DNA of 49,350 nucleotides from Geosiphon pyriformis (GCA_016748015.1 JAAOMT010000710.1:103808-153157); one strand, 5' to 3'; positions 1 to 10,400 are shown, counted from the first letter of the stretch. The notes: generated by a model not told the origin, from the sequence alone. Translations and numbers: made by a program.

Positions 1-1
1 A

Positions 2-517
2 AACATCGCCAAACCCCTTAATTACCTACTATCTAAAAATGTGAAGTTTGAATGGACTGAAGCACAACAAAAAGCTTTTGAGTACCTTAGACAAAAGCTC
101 ATTGAATCACCAATAATGATCTATCCGAATTTCAACAAGAAATTCATTTTGGCCACAGATGCCTCTGGAACTGGACTTGGAGCCATTCTGTCACAAAAAG
201 ATGATAATGGAAGAGAACGTGTAATCGCTTATGCCAGCAGAAGTCTCAGTACGGCAGAACAAAACTACACAGCACATGAACTTGAATGCTTAGCAGTAGT
301 CTGGAGTTGTGTTCACTTTGACACATATTTACGGTACCAACCCTTTGAGATTACGACAGATTATAGAGGTCTGGTCTGGTTAAATAACAAGAAAGCGCTA
401 AAAGGAAAATACACCAGATGGTCACAAATATTAGTACCATACAATTATATTATCAAATACAAAGAAGGTACCAAAAATGCTAATGCCGACTGTTTGTCAA
501 GAATGAGACACACATAA
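2..517 (+). CDS. Element A pol, end of RT and RNase H (partial)
   Basis: The frame is open from base 2, with no start inside the window, and ends at the TAA of 515-517. The connection between RT and RNase H (KFEWTEAQQKAFEYL) is followed by a Ty3/gypsy-type RNase H that degrades the RNA strand of the reverse-transcription hybrid. The three acidic positions are visible: ATDASGTGLG, HELECLAV and TTDYRGL (usually TDH). The tail NADCLSRM is typical of the end of Ty3-type RNase H. No stop interrupts the 171 codons, in contrast to B and D, so A looks younger. A stop directly after RNase H with no integrase following is odd for Ty3/gypsy. Confidence 0.85.
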   Translation, partial: NIAKPLNYLLSKNVKFEWTEAQQKAFEYLRQKLIESPIMIYPNFNKKFILATDASGTGLGAILSQKDDNGRERVIAYASRSLSTAEQNYTAHELECLAVVWSCVHFDTYLRYQPFEITTDYRGLVWLNNKKALKGKYTRWSQILVPYNYIIKYKEGTKNANADCLSRMRHT

Positions 518-546
518 AAATCACCAACCCACCCGCCACAACAACA

Positions 547-923
547 ATGAACAACCACCTTTACAAAAACCTCAGCCAATACTTGGAAACACTACAAATA
601 GACGAAAAAATGCCAGTAAAAGAGCTAATTAAGCTCCAAAAATTAGCAAAACAACTATCCAACTATTAGAACCTTTCATTGGAAAAACCAACACTACATT
701 CTATTCAAAAACAGTTTACAGAATTTTCAAAGCATTTGAAAACTGTCACAAATTATTGTTGGACCCAACCATGAACATAATAACAACCAACAGTATTGGA
801 CGACTTACCAACTTGCAATTTCAAGAATTACAACAACAAATTAATAACACAGTATTGAACCACTATAGTAACTTAGAATTTAATGAAGAAATTAACTTCG
901 ATTTCGACGGAGCTCAATCTTGA
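547..923 (+). pseudogene. Element A 3' ORF (frameshifted)
   Basis: It starts at ATG 547 and reads about 38 codons before a TAG. A second frame is then open from about 680 to the TGA at 921-923 and ends in FDFDGAQS. The same closing motif occurs at the end of the 3' ORF of B (KDFNGTQY) and C (EDFDRAQY), also just before the polypurine tract. I therefore read this as one small protein broken by a frameshift. The function is unknown. It is rich in Asn, Gln, Leu and Lys and has no obvious membrane segment. Confidence 0.5.
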
Positions 924-936
924 AAGGAGGGAATAA

Positions 937-1802
937 TGTTATAGTTTAAGAATTTAGAAAAAAGAATCATAAAAATAATACAAACTATTCAATTATAATA
1001 TAGCACAGTAATAATCTTAGAAAGGTAATGATTAACATAGTAGCAAACACCATCTTGCAATAGTGGCAAGCACCAGTTCACAATAGCAGCCAACACCAAC
1101 TGGTGATAGCAGCAAACACCAGGTTGAAATATCAAAAAGAAAGTATTTTCTTGTAGAACTACAAACATGTATATATACAGTAGTTTTAATATTGGGAAAT
1201 AATCAATCAAGTAATAAAAATCATAACTTATCAAGCAATAGATCCAATTTTATCCAACAAACTCCACTTTAAATCATACTTTCAAATTAAATATCCCAAG
1301 AAACCTTTAAAATCAAAAAGAAATGAAAAAGAATATTTAGAACTGAACTATCACAACCCAAAGTATTAAGAAACTTACTTGTATTATTTATTGAATGAAA
1401 CTATCATTCATCAACTGAATCCCTTGGAAGAATAATCCTTGATCAAGATTATTCACATTGTTACTAATTGATAAAAGCTTTATTGTGAGAATTAGAAAAG
1501 CACTAAAGACTATTAACATTCTGTGTTTCTAAATTAGAGAAACACATCAGGCAATTGCAAGGATTGCCTCAGAGAAGACCCCAGACAGTGGGTAGATTTC
1601 AGTTCAGCCTCTGAGAAGGAGTACATAAACACACACAACAATCAAGAATTAAAGAATAACTTACATCACAACAGTAAAAAGAAAGTCTTTAGTGTAACAG
1701 TGACATTATCACACAAATAGAACTGAGGAACTCACGAAAGACTGATTGCAATTAAAGCGGGATATCAGCAATTAAATATAACAAGAAAACCATCCCGTAA
1801 CA
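937..1802 (+). repeat. Element A 3' LTR (866 bp)
   Basis: It begins TGTTATAG directly after the polypurine tract and ends CCCGTAACA, giving TG...CA ends. The right boundary is supported independently: the next base, 1803, is exactly where similarity to the 3' LTR of element B begins. The adjacent ACACT (1803-1807) is also present in the uninterrupted copy at 20880-20884. It is the predicted target-site duplication, whose partner should lie left of A's 5' LTR outside the window. Confidence 0.8.
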
Positions 1803-2051
1803 ACACTTGGAATTGAAAATATCTTACTAAAAGGATTACTGGTCATCACACTGAGAAAAAAATTGACGAAACTGCAGTTTTGGAAAGCTATGGATAAAAC
1901 TATCAATTAAATATCTGTCTATTATACAAAGAACTCCACAACAACACCTTCAGATCAACCAAACCTTCAGATATCAACACCAGAATATCAATCAAACACC
2001 AAGTTATGGGTTTGTTATTTGATTTGAGACCCCAAGTAAACACTTGTAATA
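1803..2051 (+). repeat. Element B 5' LTR remnant (3' part only)
   Basis: This matches 20880-21125 of the B 3' LTR, for example tggaaagctatggataaaac and the end ..caagtaaacac(c/t)tgtaa. It lacks the first ~620 bp because element A lies in it. The end is tgtaata against tgtaaca in the other copy. Confidence 0.8.
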
Positions 2052-2078
2052 TTTAGTGCTCCCTGTAAGATATAATCT
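2052..2078 (+). promoter_or_regulatory. Element B primer-binding region
   Basis: The sequence directly after the 5' LTR (tttagtgctccctgtaagat) aligns with the same position in C (tttggtgttttctgtgaagt) and D (tttggtgctttttgtgaagt). The shared TGGTGC core fits a tRNA 3' end ending GCACCA, which would prime minus-strand DNA. The tRNA was not identified. Confidence 0.5.
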
Positions 2079-2113
2079 TACAAAGAACCAGCACCAATAA
2101 CAATCATTCAAAA

Positions 2114-3960
2114 GTGGCAGAACCAGAAAACATAGGAACAAACCATTTAGGATTTGCCAAATTTTTGTTCCAACAGTATAGCCAACAACTAAGATTAAAC
2201 AACAACCATTATTCAGCAGAATCTACTTTCAATTTTTACGTTAATGAAAAGATTACAGACTATCTAAGAAGAACAGTTAACATTGAATCAGCAAGAAAAA
2301 ATTTCTATACAAAATTATTTCAACACACCAGCTTACCAAAAAATTACACCAATCATCAGAAAAATTAATCAAACTATTGAAAGATATACACAACAACAAT
2401 TCCCAATTACCTATGCAGACAAAGGAAAGAGAAAACTACAAATACCAACAGCGACACCAAAAAAAATTTAACCACCCACTTGGAAAAAAACCAGAGTTGA
2501 ATCACCAACAAATCCATCATACCACTATACACTCAGAAACATTATCAACATCTCATTAACAGGTACATTTACATCAAATGCAATATCAACATTTGAATAA
2601 CTCCTCTTCCAAAGTAAACAAAAGAAAGCAGAGTTATTAGGGACCTACAGCGATTATTTTGAAGAATTTAAATTGTGATCAACCACCTCATTAAGATACC
2701 AATCACTGCCATCTCCACCAGATTTTGGAACAGTTGACCTGTGAAAAATAATGGAATCAGAAAAGAAGAAAGAAAAAGAAGCCAAAAATCAGGAATTTAT
2801 TTACCAGAACTCGATTTCAGAAAACCCAAACATTGAAACCCCAAACTTTCAGACTTAACAAGATCCAAATTTAGAAAATCTGGAAGTTGAAACTCTGAAT
2901 ATTCAACTATCACAAAATCAGAATAATCCAAACCCCAAATTAATTAATCAACCAAATATACCTCCAATAATCATCATCAATCAGCCACTGATTAATCCAA
3001 TAGCCAAGTCTTTACAACTAAATCAACAAATTCAACAATCTCTTCAACAATCACAACAGCTGCAACAACCACCCCAACAACAAAATATGAATCTAGTGGC
3101 CTATATTCTCATCACTAAACTTGAAAAATTCATTGGTGAAAAAGACGATGCCCAAGTATGAATCAATGACATTACCAAAGCCATTATTGTCAATAACTGG
3201 GATGATGCCAAACCACTGCAAGCAATTCCTTATTTTCTTCAGGATGTTGCCAACTTGTGGTATCATAGTCTAGTTTAGAAACCCCAAACATTTGATGTAT
3301 TTAAATTAAAATTTTTAAGATATTTCAGTAATAATAACAGTATTAATTGCCTAGCCAACACCTTTACCACCATTAAACAAGAAAAAACTGAAGCAGTTAC
3401 CACTTACTTAAGACATTTTCACAAGAATTTGCACCAAATTCAAGCAATCCAAGCTGACTATTTTATAGCACTACAGATTCTAAACCAGTTCATCTGTGAA
3501 CTGTGTAGTAGTCTTCTCTAACGCATACACCCAATGCACTTACAAACTTTCCAGAACACAGTCACTAATGCAAGAAATTTTAAATTAGCAAAACTTGAAG
3601 CAAACTATGTTCAAGCCATTAACCTAGTCATGAATAGATCATCTGACTTGGATTCCAAATTAAAACAACTCAGTGATTTACTTAATCAGAAATTGGAAGG
3701 ATACTTAGCTGACAATTGCACAATTTATCAGCCACCTCAATAATGTAATAATTCTAGAAGCATAAATTGCCCTCAAAATCAGTCATGTCTATCATCATTA
3801 TCCAATCAGCAGTGGCAACAAGAAATGCACATCTGCCACAATTGTGGTAAACAAGATTATTTGAAAATTAATTGTCATACTTATAATAATAATTCATGAT
3901 TAGGAAATCAATATTAAAACTCTGATCACTGGTTTCAAGTCCCAAATTATCAACCCAACT
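2114..3960 (+). pseudogene. Element B gag (broken)
   Basis: The N-terminal part (2114-2560) reads HLGFAKFLFQQYSQ and FNFYVNEKI, matching the C copy at 17521-18030. A capsid-like segment at 3091-3740 has KLEKFIGEKDD and TFTTIKQEKTEAVTTYLRHF, typical of the retrotransposon gag family that assembles the particle. A zinc knuckle at 3834-3875 reads C-x2-C-x4-Y-x4-C. The His is replaced by Tyr (CAT to TAT), so zinc and nucleic-acid binding are probably lost. Several stops and frameshifts separate the parts. Confidence 0.75.
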
Positions 3961-4369
3961 TAGCACCATATCAACCAAATTATCTACCTATGACACAGCA
4001 GCCAATCTATTAACCACCAGTATATTAAACTCCAATTTATCAGCCACAGCCACAAGTAATATATTAATTGCAGTCACCAGTAATCTATCAACTCCAACAA
4101 ATTCAAACACCACCACAAAACTTATCTCAAAATAGAACCCACAGGCCAAGAATAACACAACAAAACTGGAGATTGGCAATAGTAGTTTACCAACCAATTA
4201 TCAGTTCATCAGACCAACAATTAGGATCTCATTAACAGAATTCAGGCACCAGTCATGTCCAAAACCTAAGTTTCCAGAACTATTTAAGTCTCCTGATTAC
4301 CCCAGAAGATGCCTCATCCAACAATCTGAAACCCAATCAGAAGCAGCCACTTATTAGCAATATCTCACC

Positions 4370-4796
4370 AGCAACTATCTCTAATAATAAATTCCTAGCA
4401 GCTATTTTTCCTTTTAAACTTGAGGAAACCACACCAGTCTCATTATTTAGTAGAGCCATTCTTGACACCAAACCAATCATTGCTATGTACACTAATGTGA
4501 AAGTTGATGGCCATGCCATCAAACTGATCCTAAACAGTAAATCAGCTGGTAGTATTATTACATAACAATTCATGGACCAATTAAGTTGCCAAATTGATCA
4601 TGCTGTCAGCACATGCATAATCACTGCTGATAAAGCAACTAAAACTCCAATTGGCGAGATTGATGACCTCCCTATAGAGATCAATGGCATCATCATGTCA
4701 ATCAAAGTATTAGTCATGGAGGCCACCCAATATCAAGCTCTAGTTAGAAACAATTGGCTGTCCAAAACCAATATAATACTTGACTGGATTACCTAA
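4370..4796 (+). pseudogene. Element B aspartic protease (broken)
   Basis: This is a retropepsin-like domain that would cut the Gag-Pol polyprotein. The active-site region reads LILNSKSAGSIIT. The C copy has LILDSESTGSIIT, and the ancestral form was presumably DSG, so the catalytic Asp is Asn here. A TAA follows at 4563-4565, in the position of an Arg codon in C. The downstream strands (PIGEIDDLPIEI and NNWLSKTNIILDW) fit the second half of a retropepsin. Confidence 0.75.
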
Positions 4797-4799
4797 AAG

Positions 4800-5990
4800 T
4801 TGCAAATCAGCCAAAATGGCCAATACACACAAACACCAGCTATGTGTAGTTATTTTAAGACCACTAATCCACCAGCACTATTAATCAAACTTGAAAAAGA
4901 AGTAAGCAAACCTTTTTGGAAAGCCTATCAAGTCTCATGGGCTGATGAGAACCACAATGAGCTACTGCCAATACTTTCATGGGATGACCAAAAAAAAAAA
5001 AAAGTGCACAGAAAAACTTACCTAAAGGATTTACAACAACCAAAGTGAAATGTTACCAATGTGGATATGGGAAAAGAAAGAAAAAGGGAAAAAGGAAAGA
5101 CCAGAACTAGCCACTACCCCAACATATACTCCATATACTTACTCTTAACCACCACAATCGCATTATTGTTAACCAAAGCTCATTTGCATTGATTGTGACA
5201 AGAAATTGTCATCAATAGGCACATGCTGTGGCAACAATAAGAAATATCTAACAACAACTAAATTTTATTGCCACCTCTGCATCATTGAATGCTTTGGAAG
5301 ACCAAAATGAGTTGGAAAATAAGATAATGAGTTGTGCTTAGCTTGTGGAGAAACTCTCCTTAACAAAAGAATGTGGAACAACATTCTTGGGAGAGGAAAA
5401 ACATGCAACAAATTGTGTTAGTACATGATTCTCATCAGCAACTAAGTAAGAAAAGGAACACCCATAGATCCTGCCTGAAGACAAACAGTCAAACACTTGG
5501 ATGAATATCCTTATGATGATAACAAGATTTGGCAAATAGCCTTTGCCAAAATCAAAAGAGCATTACCAGAAGAAATAAGGACAATCAAAAATAACCCTCC
5601 CAAGTCCATAGAACTTGACTGGGACCCAGAACCAGTCATAAATCTTTTGGATCCAGAACAATTTCATAAGCACTACCAAAAATTGGCACCCATCAGAGAA
5701 GAGCAAGAGCAATGGTTAAAAGAAATAAACACAAGACTATGTGACCACTGTTTGATCCCATGTGACTTCCAATATTGTAATAAGTGTGATCTCATTTATA
5801 ATTCACCACGTGACTTCCAATATTGTAATAAGTGTGATCTCATTTATAATTCACCACCACACATGATGTACACAATCGCAAAAGAGGACAAACCAATTAG
5901 CAGCTGTGCATCAGAATTGGAATCAATTTTCAATCCCAATTCAAACTCCAACAATAATGATAACAAAAACAATGGTTCCAGCTCCACTTA
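4800..5990 (+). pseudogene. Element B cysteine-rich linker between protease and dUTPase
   Basis: This region has C-x2-C pairs. One set (about 5180-5360) reads CIDCDKKLSS.., CHLCIIE.. and LACGETLL. Another (about 5738-5855) reads CDHCLIPCDFQYCNKCD. The second resembles a treble-clef or zinc-ribbon arrangement. The segment 5497-5991 is open, acidic near its start and Asn/Ser-rich at its end. The function is unknown; it may bind zinc and nucleic acid. A 48-bp in-frame tandem duplication lies in it. Confidence 0.6.
5762..5857 (+). repeat. 48-bp in-frame tandem duplication
   Basis: The unit at 5762-5809 is repeated at 5810-5857 with no or almost no change. It duplicates 16 codons covering the second cysteine pair (DFQYCNKCDLIYNSP). 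The corresponding region of element C has one unit only, so the duplication is private to B or its close relatives. Confidence 0.85.
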
Positions 5991-6059
5991 ATATAGCAAT
6001 AGAAATAACAATGATTCAAACTCTAAAACATACATTGCACTCTCAGATCTCATCAAAGA

Positions 6060-6600
6060 GCAAGAACTGAAATGGTTTAGCAATAATAGTGAAGGTATTA
6101 TGCCAGAACTTGTGTATAATACTAATGTAGGGTTTGATCTGAGATATCCTAGAAAAGATGCCATCAAATTGGAACCACATTCACACACATGCATTGATCT
6201 CAAAATAGCATTGGAAATCCCAACAACAACAATGGTTCAATTAGTATCCAAAAGTAGCTTAGCAAAAAGAAGAATAAATATCAGAGAAGGAATAATTAAT
6301 GCAAGATATATAGAAAATATTATTGCAATGCTATAAAATGACTCAAAAAAAGTCTATACAATAGAGCCAAATAAAAAGATAGCTCAGACAATATTTTTGC
6401 CTTTGGTTAAAATAGCTCAGCTAGTGTTAGTGAAAAACAGAGAAAAATTGGGAATAACGGCAATAGGAATACAAGGATTTGGATTAATGAGTAAAGTAGA
6501 TATACCAGTTAATATGACAGAAAAAGAGATTATTAACAAAGAAGAAATTATCTCCACCTGTCAACCAATTTCCATTTCACCATATGACTAGTATATAATA
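6060..6600 (+). pseudogene. Element B dUTPase domain (inactivated)
   Basis: This is a trimeric-type dUTPase, an enzyme that hydrolyses dUTP to dUMP and limits uracil in newly made DNA. All five family motifs can be placed: NTNVGFDL (motif 1, normally DAG), SKSSLAKRR (2, normally RSSLA), EGIINARY (3, catalytic Asp now Asn), NKKIAQTIFLPL (4) and GIQGFGLMSK (5). The Asp-to-Asn changes and a TAA at about 6334 indicate inactivity. The C copy keeps the canonical residues. The domain lies between protease and RT in the same frame as RT. Confidence 0.85.
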
Positions 6601-6890
6601 GTAATAAAAAGAAAAGTAAAGAACCAGAATCAGATTTTTGAAGCAAAAACAACACTTTGTGAATTAAGAAAAATTGAATTAGTTAATTTATACATACCAG
6701 CCAAGAACTATAGCCACATCAAAATTTCTATTTACAACAACACAGAAGATATCATCAAGATACCAGAAGGAACCACTATTGGATATTTAACCACTGAAAT
6801 TAAAGACCAACTGCCAAATACTATTCCAGACTTTCCATAACTATGCAGATATGTAGATATCACATCTTAAACAATATACAGATAAGAAGA
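6600..6890 (+). pseudogene. Element B beta-rich spacer before RT
   Basis: The spacer reads IFEAKTTLCELRKIELVNLY.. and KIPEGTTIGYLTTEI. It resembles the short beta-strand domain often found just before RT in gypsy-type pol proteins (hydrophobic strand, then Gly-Thr-x-Gly). The C copy is at 13344-13640 and the D copy near 26760-26990. There is no known catalytic role. Confidence 0.5.
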
Positions 6891-6893
6891 ATA

Positions 6894-7860
6894 TTATCTA
6901 CTCCAACCAGAACAGTTGGAACAGATAAACATGAGAAACTTAGATCTACTTTAATGTATGCAGCTCAAGATGTTACTCAACAATTTCAATAACATTTTTG
7001 CCAGTAAAAACAAATTTGGTAGAACTGATATAATCTAGTACCAAATCAAAACTGAAGATATGATGCCAATTAAACAAAGAGCATACAAAGTACCACCAGC
7101 CAGCCATGAAATCATTTGTCAAAAAATCAATCAAATGCTTGACAATGGGCTAATTCAGCTATCAATGAGCCTATAGTCATTACTAATGGTACTAATTCAT
7201 AAAAAAAATAGAAAAATCCGATTTTGTGTGGATTATTGGAAACAAAATAGAGTAATCAAAGAAGATAGCTATCTAACTTCAAAGATCCAAGAACTTTTTG
7301 ATGCTTTTGGAGAAAAAAAATGGTTCTCAACATTAGACTTAGATAGTAGTTATTGGTAGGTAGCCATAAAACTGGAAGACAAGAAGAAAACAGCTTTTAC
7401 CACACAAGAAAAAAATTTTGAATTTGAAGTTATGCCATTTGGCTTGATGAATGCTCCAGCCACATTTCAATGGCTCATGGAAATTGTCTATACAGGACTA
7501 CTATAGAAAGCAGTAGTCATATATCTGAATGACACCAATGTGTTCTCAAAAACATTTAATGATTATCTGCATTATCTCTAACAAGTATTTGAAAAACTCA
7601 GATGAGCAGGATTGAAATTAAATGCCAACAAATACTTCTTTGGTAAAACAGAACTCAAGTTTTTGGGACATGTTGTGAGCAAAGATGATATCAAAACAGA
7701 TCCAGATAAGATTGAAATTGTCAAGAACTTTCCAGTACCAAATAATCTTACAGAATTAAGAGCATTCTTATGATTTGCAGGATACTACTGCTGCTTTATC
7801 AAAGACTTTTTCAAAATAGCTCAACCACTACACCAGTTCCAAACAAAGAACACCAAATAT
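6894..7860 (+). pseudogene. Element B reverse transcriptase (broken)
   Basis: Ty3/gypsy RT landmarks in order are [48 protein letters not shown] and FLGHVVSK. The catalytic YLDD of the C copy is YLND here (Asp to Asn). Many stops replace Gln, Trp or Arg codons, for example LR*AG where C has LRRAG. It cannot encode a working enzyme. Confidence 0.85.
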
Positions 7861-8330
7861 GAATGGACAGAAATCCAGTAAGAAGCTTTTGATATATTAA
7901 GAAGAAAGCTTATTCAAGCTCTAGTACTAATCTATTTAGATCATAGCAAGCCATTCATAATCACAACTGATGCATCTGGTCAAGCATTGGGAGCAATATT
8001 ATCTCAGAAAAAACCAGACGGACAAGAATATTTAGTAGCTTATGCCAGTAGAAGCTTAAGTCCAGCTGAAAAAAACTATGGAACTCCAATACTAGAACAC
8101 TTAATTATCTATTGGGCTGTCATCAAATGGAAAAAATACTTGAGTCAAAAGTTTGATGTGTACACTGATCATAAAGGATTGACTTCAATTCAGAAGCAAG
8201 AATTTGGAAACAATCACCATGCCAGATAGAAAATAGAACTTTTACTATTTAATTATAAAGTACATTACAAAAAAGGAAAAAAAAATAGAAATGCTAATGG
8301 ATTGTTGCAAATAAGACAAATCTAAAAACA
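7861..8330 (+). pseudogene. Element B RNase H
   Basis: The region follows RT directly (EWTEIQ*EAFDILRRKL). The acidic triad is still visible: TTDASGQALG, LEHLIIYWAV and YTDHKGLTS. It is open for 80 codons at 7987-8229, then stopped at an expected Gln position (HAR*KIELL). The tail NANGLLQI corresponds to the NADxLSR ending of Ty3-type RNase H. Confidence 0.8.
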
Positions 8331-8499
8331 TTTCAACTCAAAAATATAACAAAAAAGATGAATATACAAAAATATTAACAACTTTAACATTATATAAATA
8401 CCCAATTGTTCAAGAAGAAATTATCTCAAAAGGAACAAAACAACATAAAACAACAATATAAATATTTTATCAATTACCAAAATATACTTTACTGAAAAA

Positions 8500-9116
8500 A
8501 CAGAAAGAATTCAGATCAACCAACCAGAGTAATCACAGAATCAGAGAAAGAAACAATATTGTTCAACATGTACTCAGATCCAACAGCAGGACATTTCCAT
8601 AAAGAAGCAATAATAAAAAGAACCAGAAAAAGATACTATTAGCCATCAATGTATTCGGACATAATCCAATATGTTCAAAATTGTAATGCTTGTTAAAGAA
8701 GAGGTAGAACAAAACACAGTGAACCATTAAGACCAATTAAAGTAGAACAACTATTTGACAGAATTGAAATTGACTTAATTGGACCATTAACAATTACCAG
8801 CAGAGGCAACAGATATATCACAGTAGCCATGAATTATCTCACAAAATGGCTAGAAGCAAAAGCCATTCAAAGAGCAGATGCAGAATCTATTGACGAATTT
8901 GTTCATCAAAATTTGATCTATTGACATAGATGTCCAAAAGAACTATTATCAGATCAAGGAACCCACTTTGTGAATAGAACATTGGCAGAATTAAGTCAAA
9001 GATTTGAAATAAAAAGACTATTATTATTACTATACCATCCACAAACAAATGGATTAGTTGAAAAGTTTAACAGAACATTGTGTGAAGCAATCACCAAAAT
9101 CAGTCAAGAAAGCCAG
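8500..9116 (+). pseudogene. Element B integrase, first part
   Basis: The zinc-binding HHCC part includes AGHFHKEA and VQNCNAC. The catalytic core shows IEIDLIGPL (first Asp kept), LLSDQGTHFVN (second Asp) and NGLVEKFNRTL (Glu). The reading stops at KISQESQ, where the LTR of element C begins. The matching C-terminal half resumes at 18940, so one integrase gene was split by the insertion. Confidence 0.85.
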
Positions 9117-9813
9117 TATTACAGATGATTATTTGGGGTTTCAAAGCAAATAACAAACCCATAACTTGGTGCTCAATTAATATAAATGCTTGGGAATATC
9201 TAAAGATGTTGTTTTATCTGAAGATTTTGTTGTGAAGTCTTTTGTATAATGAACAGAGATTCAATAGTGATGTAGTTAGTTGTTGAGTTGTTTTTTCAAT
9301 TTCTGTCTTTAGCTTGGTAACTGGTTTATTCTGGCAGTTGTGTCCTTCTAGTAAGCTATTTGTTAATATATATAATTCTACCCTTATTTCTGAGTCTTTT
9401 ACCAGACTGTCTGTGATGTCAATTACTCAGTGCTTTAATTTTTAATTAATTAGTATACAACAATAAAATCAAAGAAAAAAAAAAAAAGAAAAAAAAAGAA
9501 AAATAAAGAAATGAGCCAAGGCAATGTGCAAGTTAGTATCTATCAATAGCTGTGATCAAGAACTATTGTTCCAGTGGAGTTAAGTAGCAATTACTATCAA
9601 CATGAAATGTTGATAGTAAAGAGTGGATTGAGATGACAAATAATTATTTATTGATATTGGTGATGTAAAAGGTTTCTAATTAATGGATCTTTTTCTACTT
9701 CTAACACTACTAGTATATATACATAATTTGGGTTCTATGAGATCACTCACATTCTCAAGCAATGTGCTATAATTTCTCAAGCAATGCTCACATTGCTGAG
9801 CAATGTGTCATAT
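9117..9813 (-). repeat. Element C 3' LTR (left copy, U3 end deleted)
   Basis: It aligns with 18094-18790 of the right LTR over nearly its whole length. It then runs directly into the polypurine tract and lacks the outer ~145 bp of U3, including the terminal TG and two palindromes. Its other end is tattacagatgatt against tgttataggtgatt in the right copy, showing transitions. Confidence 0.8.
9544..9617 (-). promoter_or_regulatory. Two conserved LTR hairpins (element C, left LTR)
   Basis: The stem actatcaaca / tgttgatagt (9593-9617) is 10 bp with a 5-nt loop. Beside it, caatag / ctattg (9544-9568) flanks a tgatcaa core. Both recur in the right LTR (18521-18594) and in the B 3' LTR (20644-20717). 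A role in transcript structure or regulation is inferred only. Confidence 0.55.
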
Positions 9814-9826
9814 TATCTCCTTCTTT
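9814..9826 (-). other. Element C polypurine tract
   Basis: On the minus strand this reads aaaaagaaggaga, directly after the 3' ORF stop (9827-9829) and before the LTR. It matches aaaaaagaagaaa in B (20245-20257). It would prime plus-strand DNA. Confidence 0.65.
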
Positions 9827-10400
9827 TTAATATTGAGCTCTATCGAAATCTTCATTTTAAATTAATTCTAATACTTCTTTTTCAAGTATTGTTTGTTCGA
9901 CTCTGTTCTTCACGTCTTCTACTTATGTATTGTTCATTCTTTTTCATTGGTTAATGGTTATGATTTCCATGTCAGAATGTAACAGTATTTCTGGATAGTT
10001 CTGAAATATGCTGTATTTTAACATGTAGTGTTGAATTCATTTTCTTTCTGATGAATTCTTTAATTTGTTGTATTATGTCTTGGTTAAATATTCTCTTGAA
10101 TTTTTCGATATACAACTCTTAAATATTCAACTTTTGATCTAACTAGTAGTAGCAATATGATATTGAAAGTTGTTTTGTCCATTGCTTCTAATTCTTCTTT
10201 GTAAATTCTTCTGTTGGTGCCATAATAAGTATTTTCCCAAAAGTGTTTTTCACTTTTTCTATTAAGTTATCTGTTCAGTTTTTTTCATTCTTTGATAACC
10301 GCTAATATGGTGTGTTCTTTGTCTTTTTTTTGATGTTTTAATAGCAAATTGTTTGGTTGTTAACAATAATTTCTATGTTTAACAATTGTTGACTTAAGGC
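9827..10400 (-). pseudogene. Element C 3' ORF (broken)
   Basis: The minus strand between integrase and PPT encodes pieces matching the 172-codon B 3' ORF. These are KQLSISYCYY.LDQKLNI.ELYIEKFKRIFNQDIIQQI (B: YLEQHLNIQNLYIDKTKQLFN) and, at the end, VEDVKNRVEQTILEKEVLEL and EDFDRAQY. Stops fall at Trp and Gln positions. No known family was recognised. Confidence 0.5.

Larger units (their letters stand above)
1..1802 (+). mobile_element. Element A: 3' part of a Ty3/gypsy-like LTR retrotransposon
   Basis: The window opens inside this element. It holds the end of RT, RNase H, a short 3' ORF, a polypurine tract (gaaaggagggaataa, 922-936) and a complete 3' LTR. No integrase lies between RNase H and the LTR, although related elements B, C and D carry one there. 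The pol fragment differs clearly from B to D, so this is another family. Its right edge falls inside a broken LTR of element B, so A inserted into B. The 5' half lies outside the window. Confidence 0.85.

Noticed and set aside
6894-8330. Possible reassigned stop codons (TAA/TAG as Gln, as in ciliates)
   Set aside because: Stops also occur at Trp and Arg codons and come with Asp-to-Asn changes and frameshifts. The four host genes use TAA as a normal stop.
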